A stretch of 64,000 nucleotides of DNA from CAVSRC01 sp963781775 (GTDB lineage: Bacteria > Pseudomonadota > Alphaproteobacteria > Rhizobiales > Kaistiaceae), in contig CAWAHE010000024.1 of the NCBI GenBank assembly GCA_963781775.1, positions 248,001-312,000 of the forward strand, given 5' to 3'. Both the position numbers and the translations under genes were made by a program. This document shows positions 16,587-25,368 of the stretch, piece after piece (the stretch's first letter is position 1; every line of letters begins with the position of its first letter). The notes beneath the pieces are model-generated. The model had not been told where the DNA came from, ran no database searches, and worked only from the letters and a program-made list of their open reading frames with translations.

Positions 16587-18187
16587 GCTTCCACCGCCCG
16601 GCCCTTGAGCGCGAACAGGCCGCGCGGGCGCCGCTGGATGAACAGGATGATAAAGACGAGCACGACGATCTTGCCGAGCACCGCGCCGGCGTATGGTTCG
16701 AGGAATTTGTTGGCGATGCCGAGCGAGAAGGCGCCGACCAGCGTGCCCCACAGATTGCCGACGCCGCCGAACACGACGACCATGAACGAGTCGATGATGT
16801 AGCCTTGGCCGAGGTTGGGGCTGACATTGTCGATCTGCGACAGCGCCACCCCGGCGATGCCGGCGATGCCCGAACCGAGGCCGAAGGTGAGCGCGTCGAC
16901 CCACGGCGTGCGAATGCCCATGGCCGAGGCCATCGCGCGGTTCTGGGTGACGGCGCGCATCTGCAAACCGAAAGTGGTGAAGCGCAACACCGCGAGCAGC
17001 AGAAAGAACACGCCGATCGCGAAGACGATGATCCACATGCGGTTGTAGGTGATCGACAGGTTGCCGACGTCGACGGAGCCGGACATCCAGGACGGGTTGC
17101 CGACCTGCCGGTTGTTGGGGCCGAAGATGGTGCGCACCGTCTGCTGGAGGATCAGCGACAGGCCCCAGGTGGCGAGCAGCGTCTCCAGCGGCCGGCCGTA
17201 AAGGAAGCGGATGATGCCGCGCTCGATGACCACGCCGACGGCGCCGGCGACCAGGAAGGCGAGCGGCAGGGCGATGGCGAGCGACCAGTCGAACAGCCAC
17301 GGCATCTGCTGGCGGATGAATTCCTGCACGACGAACGTCGTGTAGGCGCCGAGCATGACCATCTCGCCATGCGCCATGTTGATGACGCCCATCACGCCGA
17401 AGGTGATGGCGAGGCCGATGGCGGCGAGCAGCAGCACGGAGCCCAGCGACAGGCCGTACCAGAGGTTCTGGGCAACGCCCCACAGCGCCAGTTCGCCCTT
17501 GATGACGGTGATCGCCTTGTCGGCGGCGGCGTGCACGGCTTCCGGCGCGTCCGGCGGCAGGCTGGTCAGCAAGGCGAGCGCGTCCTGGTCGCCGCGGTCG
17601 CGAATGACCGCCACGGCTTCCATCTGGTCGGCCTCGCTGGCGCCGGGCATGGCGAGAATGACCGAGGCGCGCGCCTGAAGCTGCACGCGCTTGACCGCCG
17701 GGTCGCTCTCCTTGGCGATCGCCTGTTCGAGCGCCGGCAGCGCCGAGGCGTCGCGCGACTTGAACACCGCATCGGCGGCGGCAAGCCGCTTGGCGGGATC
17801 GTGCGCCATCAGTTCCAGCGTTCCGAGCGCGGCGTTGATGGCGTTGCGGATGCGGTTGTTGACGCGGACCTTCTTGAGGCCCGGCGGCTCGCTGGCAACC
17901 GCCGCGCCGGTGGCGGCGTCGACGGTGCCCGAGCCGGTCTTGATGTAGGTCTTCGAATCGGCAGGGTCGAAATAAAGATTGCCGTCCTTCAGCGCCAGGA
18001 TCACGTCGACGGCGCGCTCGTCGCCACTGGCCGCGACCCCGTTGATGGCGGCTTCGGTGTCCGAATAGCTGTCGCCGGCAAACTGGGTCAGCGCGTCGTC
18101 GAGCGCGCTTGCGCGTGCACCGGCGGCCGGCAAGAGAAGCACGAGCACTGTGAGCAGGGCCGGCAGCAGTCGGCGAATGTTCAACAT
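16583..18187 (-). CDS. urtB: Urea ABC transporter permease UrtB
   Basis: A 534-aa protein with a Sec signal peptide (MLNIRRLLPALLTVLVLLLP...), a periplasmic alpha-helical domain of roughly 200 residues with HEAT-like repeats (DPAVKRVQLQARA, ALPALEQAIAKES), then a LivH-type permease core beginning near LWYGLSLGSVLLLAAIGLAITFGVMGVINMAHGEM. This extended N-terminus distinguishes UrtB from ordinary LivH. The start at 18187 gives a clean signal peptide. It is 72 bp after urtA. Confidence 0.93.
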   Translation of the reverse strand: MLNIRRLLPALLTVLVLLLPAAGARASALDDALTQFAGDSYSDTEAAINGVAASGDERAVDVILALKDGNLYFDPADSKTYIKTGSGTVDAATGAAVASEPPGLKKVRVNNRIRNAINAALGTLELMAHDPAKRLAAADAVFKSRDASALPALEQAIAKESDPAVKRVQLQARASVILAMPGASEADQMEAVAVIRDRGDQDALALLTSLPPDAPEAVHAAADKAITVIKGELALWGVAQNLWYGLSLGSVLLLAAIGLAITFGVMGVINMAHGEMVMLGAYTTFVVQEFIRQQMPWLFDWSLAIALPLAFLVAGAVGVVIERGIIRFLYGRPLETLLATWGLSLILQQTVRTIFGPNNRQVGNPSWMSGSVDVGNLSITYNRMWIIVFAIGVFFLLLAVLRFTTFGLQMRAVTQNRAMASAMGIRTPWVDALTFGLGSGIAGIAGVALSQIDNVSPNLGQGYIIDSFMVVVFGGVGNLWGTLVGAFSLGIANKFLEPYAGAVLGKIVVLVFIILFIQRRPRGLFALKGRAVEA

Positions 18188-18259
18188 CGCATCTTCTTGG
18201 GTCTTGTCAGGTGAGGCGGCGACGCGCCGCCTCACCCGAGTTTCAGTAGGCGCGAAGCG

Positions 18260-19555
18260 TCAGCTACTGCCGCCGCATTTCTTGGTGGCGGTGTTGTAGT
18301 TGCCGCACTTCAGCGTCACCCAATCGGACTCGAGGTCCTTGGAGCCGGGCAGATAGTCGGACCAGGCGTCGCCGGGGACGAGGTCCTTGGTCTGCCACAC
18401 CACGTCGAACTGACCGTCGTCGCGGATTTCGCCGATATAGACGGGCTTGGTGATGTGGTGGTTCGGCAGCATGGTCGAGGTTCCGCCGGTCAGGTTCGGC
18501 GCGGTGATGCCGGGCAGTGCGGCGATAACCGCATCGGCGTCCGTGGTGCCGGCCTTCTCGACGGCCTTCACCCACATGTTGAAGCCGATGTAGTGGGCTT
18601 CCATCGGGTCGTTGGTGGTGCGCTTGTCGTTCTTGATGAAAGCGTGCCACTTGTCGATGAACTCCTTGTTTTCCGGCGTATCGATCAACTCGAAGTAGTT
18701 CCACGCGGCGAGATGGCCGACGAGCGGAGCGGTGTCGAGACCGGCGAGTTCTTCCTCACCGACCGAGAACGCCACAACCGGAATGTCGGTCGCCTTGATG
18801 CCGGCGTTGCCGAGCTCCTTGTAGAAAGGAACGTTGGCGTCGCCGTTGATGGTCGAAACCACCGCCGTCTTCTTGCCCGCCGAGCCGAATTTCTTGATGG
18901 CGGCCACTTCGGTCTGCCAGTCGGAGAACCCGAACGGCGTATAGTTGATCATGATGTCTTCCGGCGCGACGCCCTTGGCGATCAGGTACGCCTCGAGAAT
19001 CTTGTTGGTGGTGCGCGGATAGACGTAGTCGGTGCCTTCCAGCACCCAGCGCTTCACCTCGCCGCCGTCCTTCGACATCAGGTAGTCGACGGCCGGAATG
19101 GCCTGCTGATTCGGAGCGGCGCCGGTATAGAAGACGTTGCGCTCGCTTTCCTCGCCCTCGTACTGGACGGGGTAGAAGAGGATCGAGTCGAGTTCCTTGA
19201 ACACCGGCAGCACCGACTTGCGGCTGACCGATGTCCAGCAGCCGAACACGGCCGCGACCTTGTCCTGGGCGATCAGTTCGCGAGCCTTTTCGGCGAACAG
19301 CGGCCAGTCGGAGGCCGGATCGACGACCACCGCCTCGAGTTTCTTGCCGAGCAGACCACCCTTCTTGTTCTGCTCGTCGATGAGCATGAGCATGACGTCC
19401 TTGAGCGTGGTCTCGGAGATCGCCATGGTGCCGGACAGAGAATGCAGGATGCCGACCTTGATGGTGTCGTCAGCGGCCGAGGCCGGTGCCGTCAGCGGCA
19501 AAGCGAGGCTCGCCGCGGCCACGGCAGCCAACGCGACCTTTTTCAGTATCTTCAT
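18260..19555 (-). CDS. urtA: Urea ABC transporter substrate-binding protein UrtA
   Basis: A 431-aa periplasmic urea-binding protein. It has a signal peptide MKILKKVALAAVAAASLALP with cleavage near ASAA, then IKVGILHSLSGTMAISETTLKD, FGCWTSVSRKSVLPVFKE and the near-C-terminal paired cysteines (LKCGNYNTATKKCGG) usual for UrtA. It is the first gene of the operon, about 40 bp downstream of a predicted sigma-54 start site, so expression should rise under nitrogen limitation. Confidence 0.95.
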   Translation of the reverse strand: MKILKKVALAAVAAASLALPLTAPASAADDTIKVGILHSLSGTMAISETTLKDVMLMLIDEQNKKGGLLGKKLEAVVVDPASDWPLFAEKARELIAQDKVAAVFGCWTSVSRKSVLPVFKELDSILFYPVQYEGEESERNVFYTGAAPNQQAIPAVDYLMSKDGGEVKRWVLEGTDYVYPRTTNKILEAYLIAKGVAPEDIMINYTPFGFSDWQTEVAAIKKFGSAGKKTAVVSTINGDANVPFYKELGNAGIKATDIPVVAFSVGEEELAGLDTAPLVGHLAAWNYFELIDTPENKEFIDKWHAFIKNDKRTTNDPMEAHYIGFNMWVKAVEKAGTTDADAVIAALPGITAPNLTGGTSTMLPNHHITKPVYIGEIRDDGQFDVVWQTKDLVPGDAWSDYLPGSKDLESDWVTLKCGNYNTATKKCGGSS

Positions 19556-19605
19556 CTATTCCCCCTGTTAAACGGACGTCTCGGGAGGACGCCGGTCGTG
19601 CATTC

Positions 19606-19621
19606 CGCAAGTCGTGTGCCA
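19606..19621 (-). promoter_or_regulatory. Sigma-54 (-24/-12) promoter of urtA
   Basis: On the minus strand the sequence reads TGGCACACGACTTGCG, matching the RpoN consensus TGGCAC-N5-TTGC. The invariant GG and GC are exactly ten bases apart. Predicted transcription start is near 19595, giving a leader of about 40 bases before urtA. Confidence 0.85.
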
Positions 19622-19676
19622 ACCGACAGAGACACCGGTGCCCGTAATTGCGCCCAAGTTTGAGGCTGCAATGCCG

Positions 19677-19693
19677 TGCATTGCGGCAATGCA
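19677..19693. promoter_or_regulatory. NtrC-like enhancer site
   Basis: Perfect 17-bp dyad TGCATTGC-G-GCAATGCA, with the TGCA ends and total length of NtrC sites. It lies about 80-100 bp upstream of the predicted urtA start, the usual enhancer distance. A second TGCA-N6-TGCA overlaps it at 19667-19680. Confidence 0.65.
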
Positions 19694-19866
19694 GCATGGC
19701 GGTGTGCTGAATAATCAGGCAGTCGCGAAAAGGAGAGCCGGCGCAGCAACCAGATGTGAAGCACGACACAGTACCGCGACTGGCACCCGCGCTCGGGCAG
19801 GACTACGGTGCCCGCACTTCATCCATTGATCCCGCCCACGCTGCGGGAACGAGCGGAGTCTCCTGA

Positions 19867-22800
19867 ATGCGCCCCTTCCGACCGGTTCGCGACGTCCTTC
19901 TTGCATGCTTCACGCTGGCTTTTGCCGCCTTCGTCGCCGCCACCTCGGCCGGAGCTGCCGAAAAAAAGTCATCCTGACGCCGAACGCCGACTACGCCGGC
20001 TTCGACATGCAGACGGTGAAGGATGTCGACCTGCCGGCCTGCCAGGCCGCCTGTCTCGCCGACAACACCTGCCGCGCCTTCACCTTCAACACCAAAGCGA
20101 AGTGGTGCTTCCTGAAGACGGATTTCGGCGCGCTCGCCGCGACGCCGGGCGCCACCGCCGGCCGGGTCGTTGATGCCGTCGAATTGACTCCGTCGCTGGT
20201 GCGCCAGCGGCAGGCCGAACTGGACTTCCTGCCCAACGACTACCTCGACGAGGCGCGCGCGCTGGTCGGTGGCCTCAAGGATCGTTACTCGGCCAACGGC
20301 ATGAGCTATGGCGCGCTGCGTTCCGCCGGCGCCGACGCCCTGCGCAGCGGCAACTTCGATGGCGCCGCTGTCGCCTTTGGCCGGGCGCTGACTATCGCCA
20401 ACGAAGAAGCCGTGGCGTGGCTCGATTTCGCCCGCGCAAGCCTTGGCCGCAATCCGTCCAACTATTCCGATCGCGACCGCGCGGCGACCGACGCCAGCGC
20501 CGCCGCGATCGACGGCTATCTGCGCGCCGACACGCCGGCCGCACGCGCCATCGCGCTGGCGCTTGCCGGCGGCGGCCTTGCCAAGCGCGAGGTGTGGTTG
20601 CCCGCCATCCGGGCTTACCGCGCCAGCCTGGCGCTCGCCGAAGTCGCCAGCGTGCGCAGCGAATACGACAAACTCATCGCCGAACACGGATTCCGCATTC
20701 TGTCGCATGATGTGCAAGCCGACAGCGCGGTGCCGCAGATCTGCATCAAGTTCTCCGACAAGCTCGCCGTCACCCGGCCGGACCTTGCCGATTTCGTCAC
20801 CGTCGAAGGCGGCGACGGCCTCGCCGTCGAACCGCAGGAGAGCCAGATCTGCGTCAACGGCGTCAAGCACGGCTCGCGCTACATCGTGCGCGTGCGCGCC
20901 GGGCTGCCCGCCGCCGATGGCGAGACCCTCTCCCATCCGGTCGAGATCAGCGTCTATATCCGCGACCGCGAACCGTGGGTCGGCTTCGCCGGCAACGCCT
21001 ATGTGCTGCCGGCCGGCGCCGGCGCCTCGATCCCGCTCAATTCGGTCAACACCGATACCGCCAAGGCGACCATCTACCGGATCGGCGATCGCGGAATCGC
21101 CCAGGCCGTGCGCGACGGCCGCTTCCTCGGCGGGCTCTCCTACTACTCGGCGGACCAGATCGCCGAGGAGACCGGCGAGAAGGTTTGGGAAGGCGAGATC
21201 GGCATCACCTCGAAGCTCAACGAAACGGTGGTCACCGCCATCCCGATCGCCGAGGCGGTGAAGACGATGAAGCCCGGCGCCTACGTCATCACGGCCGCGC
21301 CGGCCACGGGCAACCAGGATGAATGGGGGCCGATCGCCACCCAGTGGTTCATCGTCTCCGATCTGGGTCTCACCGCTCTTTCCGGTCATGACGGCGTGCA
21401 CGCCATCGTGCGCTCGCTCGCCACCGCCAAGCCCGTCGCCGGAGTCAAAGTGCGACTGGTCGCCGTCAACAACGAAATCCTCGGCGAAGGTGTCACCGAC
21501 GATGCCGGCTATGCCCATTTCGAACCGGGGCTGGCGCGCGGCACCGGCGGCATGGCGCCGCAACTCGTCGTCGCCGAAACCGGCAGCGACTACGCCTTCA
21601 TCGACCTGACCCGCGCCGCCTTCGACCTCACCGACCGCGGCGTTGAAGGCCGGCCCGCGCCCGACGCGCTCGACACATTCCTGACGCCCGAACGCGGCAT
21701 CTACCGCCCCGGCGAAACGGTCCATCTCACCGCGCTCGTCCGCGATCCGCGCGCCGTCGCCGTCACCGGCCTGCCGATGACGCTGGTCGTCGAGCGTCCC
21801 GACGGTGTCGAGTTCGTGCGCAAGACCCTCTCCGATGGCGGCCTCGGCGGCTACTCGGACGATGTCGCCCTGCAGGCCGACGCCATGCGCGGCTCGTGGC
21901 GCATCAAGCTGTTCGCCGACCCGAAGGGCGACCCGATCGCGGAAACCTCCGTGCTGGTCGAGGACTTCGAGCCGGAGCGGCTCGCCGTCGAACTCGACAC
22001 GCAGGCCAAGGCCCTCAAGGCCGACGAGCCGACCACCATCGACCTTTCGGCGCGCTACCTCTATGGCGCTCCGGCGCCCGACCTGCCCATCGAAGGCGAT
22101 CTCGATCTCAGCGCCAGCGACAGCCTCGCCGCCTTCCCCGGCTACAAGTTCGGTCTGGTCGACGACAACGTCGAAACCTCGCGCCAGCCCCTCGAGATCG
22201 ACGCGGCCACCGACGAAGACGGCAAGGCGAGCTTCGACGTCGACCTGCCTGAACTGCCGGTGACCACCCATCCGCTCACTGCCAACCTCGTCATCCGGGT
22301 CGCCGACACCAACGGGCGCGCCGTCGAGCGCACGCTCACCCGCCCGGTCGCACCGGCCGCGCCGATGATCGGCATCAAGCCGCTCTTCGACGGCGACGTG
22401 TCGGAAGGCGCCAATGCGCGCTTCGAGGCGATCCTCGTCGGCCCCGACGGCGCCCGCATGGCCAAGGCCGGCGTGTCGTGGAAGCTGGAGCGCATCGAGC
22501 GCGACTATCAATGGTACCGTTCGAACGGGAGCTGGAGCTACGAACTCATCTCCAACGCGTCGCGGGTCGCCGGCGGCAAGGTCGATTTCACCGCCGATAC
22601 GCCCGCTGCCATCGAGGCGGCCGTCAAATGGGGCCAGTACCGCCTGACCATCGAGGACGGCGGCGACCAGCCGGCTGCAACCAGCGTCGAGTTCTATGCC
22701 GGCTGGTATCGCGCGGTCAGCACGTCGGATACGCCCGACACGCTTCAGGTCGCGCTCGACAAGCCCGCCTACAAGATCGGCGACACGGCCAAGCTCCGGC

Positions 22801-25358
22801 TCGATCCGCGCTTCGCCGGCATCGCCCTTATCAGCGTCATCGACGACCGCCTGATCGAGATGAAAGCCGTCGACGTGCCGGAAGGCGGCACCACCGTCGA
22901 CCTCACCGTCAGCGAGAAGTGGGGTCCGGGCGCCTACGTCACCGCCATGCTCTACCGGCCGATGGACATCGAGGCCAAGCGCATGCCGGCGCGCGCCCTC
23001 GGCCTGACCTGGGCCAAGGTCTCGCCCGGTGATCGCCAGCTCAACGTGAAACTCGACCTGCCGGACGAGATGCGCCCGCGCGGCCCGATGGAGATTCCGG
23101 TCTCGATCGGCAACCTGAAGCCGGGCGAAGAGGCCTATGTCACCGTCGCCGCGGTCGACGTTGGCATCCTCAACCTCACCAACTTCAAGACGCCGGCGCC
23201 GGACGACTGGTATTTCGGCCAGCGCAAGCTCGGCATGGAAATCCGCGACATCTACGGCCTGCTCATCGATCGCACCCAGGGCATCCCCGGCACGGTGCGC
23301 TCGGGCGGTGACAGCGGCGTCACGCGTCTGGCGGCGCCGCCGCCGACCCAGAAGTTGCTCGCCTTCTATTCGGGCATCGTCGCGGTCGACGCCGACGGCA
23401 ATGCCTCGGTCACCTTCGACCTTCCCGATTTCAACGGCAGCGTCCGCGTCATGGCGATGGCCTGGTCGAAGGACGGCGTCGGCCACGCATCGAAGGATGT
23501 CTTCGTCCGCGATCCGGTCGTGCTGACCGCCTCGATCCCGCGCTTCCTCGCCGTCGGCGATACCTCGCGCCTGCTGGTCGAGATCAACAACGTCTCCGGT
23601 CCGGCCGGGGACTATCACCTGTCGATCGCCACCGGCGACGGCGTCTCCTTCCCCGACGAGGATGCCGATCGCACGGTGACGCTCGCCGAGAAGCAGCGCG
23701 TGTCGTTCAACGTTCCGCTCGATGCGACCGGCGTCGGCGATTTCGACGTCGCCATCGACCTCACCTCGCCCTCCGGCGAGAACTGGCCGACCGGGCTGAT
23801 GCTGGGCGTCCGCCCGGCGGGCTCGCCGGTCACGCGGCGAAACGTGGTCTCGGTCGCGGCCGGCGGCAAGCTCACCGTCGACGGCGCGCTCACCGCCGAG
23901 TTCGTGCCGGGCACGTCGTCGGTGGCGGTGTCGCTCGGCGGCGCCGGGCCGCTCGATGTCGCCGGCATCCTCGCCGCGCTCGACCGCTACCCCTATGGCT
24001 GCGTCGAGCAGCTCACCAGCCGCGCCATGCCGCTGGTCTATCTCGACGACGTCGCCGCCTCGGTCGGCATCGCCGCCGATGCGGAGATTCGCAAGCGCGT
24101 GCAGAAGGCGATCGGCGGCGTGCTGTCCGATCAGGCGGCCTCCGGCGCCTTCGGCCTGTGGGGACCGGAAAACGCCGGTGGCGACCTGTGGCTCGACGCC
24201 TACGTCACCGACTTCCTGACCCGCGCCGCCGAGAAGGGCTACGCCGTGCCCAACGAGGCGCGCAGCATCGCCCTCGACAACCTGTCGAACGGCATCGCCT
24301 ATGCCAGCGACTTCACCAATGGCGGCGAGGACATCGCCTACGCCCTCTATGTGCTGGCACGCACCGGCCGCGCCGCCATCGGCGACCTGCGCTACTACAC
24401 CAACTCCAAGCTCAATGCCCTCGCCACACCGCTGGCCAAGGCGCAACTCGGTGCGGCCATGGCGCTCTACGGCGACCGCCAGCGGGCCGACCGCGCCTTT
24501 GCCGCGGCGATGACCGATCTCGACCGCGAGGAATTCCGGCGCGGCTGGCGCAGCGACTACGGCACGGCGCTCCGCGACGGCGCCGCCGTGCTGACGCTCG
24601 CCGCCGAAACGCAGATCGCCTCGGTCGACGTGCGCACGCTGGCGCTGCGCATCGCCACCATGGAGCGCGGCAAGCGCTACACCAGCACGCAGGAAGATTC
24701 CTGGATGCTGATGGCCGCCGCCGCGCTCATCAAGGATGCGGCGCGCACGAGCTTCTCCATCGACGGCGAGGTCATCGCCGCGCCGCTGTTCCGCCGCTTC
24801 CTCGGCGACCGCATCGCCGACAGTCCGGTGGTCATCGACAATCTCGGCGACCAGCCGCTCGAAGCGGTGGTGGCCGCGACCGGCGTGCCGACGACGAAGG
24901 AACCCGCCGGCGGCAACGGCTACAAGATCGAGCGCACCGTCTATACGCCGGACGGCGAACTCGCCGACGTCGCCACCGTCGGCCAGAACGACCGCTTCGT
25001 GGTCGAACTGACCGTCACCGCTGAGCGCGACCTCGGCGGCCGCCTGCTCATCGTCGACCCGATCCCGGCCGGCTTCGAGATCGAGAATCCGAACATCTCG
25101 GCGAGCGGCAATACCAACAACCTCGACTGGCTGGAGACCGACGAAGCCACGCACACCGAGGCACGCACCGACCGCTTCGTCGCCGCCTTCGACCGCGAGG
25201 ACGGCGGCGCGACGGAGTTCTCGGTCGCCTACACGGTGCGGGCAGTGTCGCCGGGCACGTACATCTATCCGGCGGCGACGGTCGAAGACATGTACCGGCC
25301 GGAGTTCTTCGCGCGCACCGACGCCGGCCAGGTCGAGGTCGTCGGCGCGACCCGCTGA
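19867..25358 (+). CDS. Alpha-2-macroglobulin family protein (signal peptide joined by -1 frameshift)
   Basis: Bacterial alpha-2-macroglobulin, about 1830 aa if the frames are joined. It is a periplasmic protease trap of the YfhM/MagD type. Codons 1-34 (ATG 19867, GCGGAG eight bases upstream) give a clear Sec signal peptide ending TSAGAAEKK, then run into a stop at 19975-19977. The rest lies in the -1 frame from 19968 (VILTPNADY). It holds a PAN/apple-like Cys module (ACQAACLADNTCRAF), MG domains and the thioester motif GCVEQ (Cys codon 24000-24002). A -1 shift on A-AAA-AAG at 19962-19968 fuses the frames without losing a residue. pbpC follows at once, as in the usual A2M-PBP1C pair. An A-run miscount in the assembly would give the same picture. 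Confidence 0.88.
19962..19968 (+). promoter_or_regulatory. Slippery heptamer A-AAA-AAG
   Basis: In the frame of the signal peptide the codons are GAA AAA AAG TCA TCC TGA. A AAA AAG is the same heptamer used for -1 frameshifting in E. coli dnaX. The stop is two codons further on, and a bulged 8-bp stem (CGAA-GCCG with CGGC-TTCG, 19981-20004) follows 12 bases later. Confidence 0.6.
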
Positions 25359-25368
25359 GCGCCGAGCG

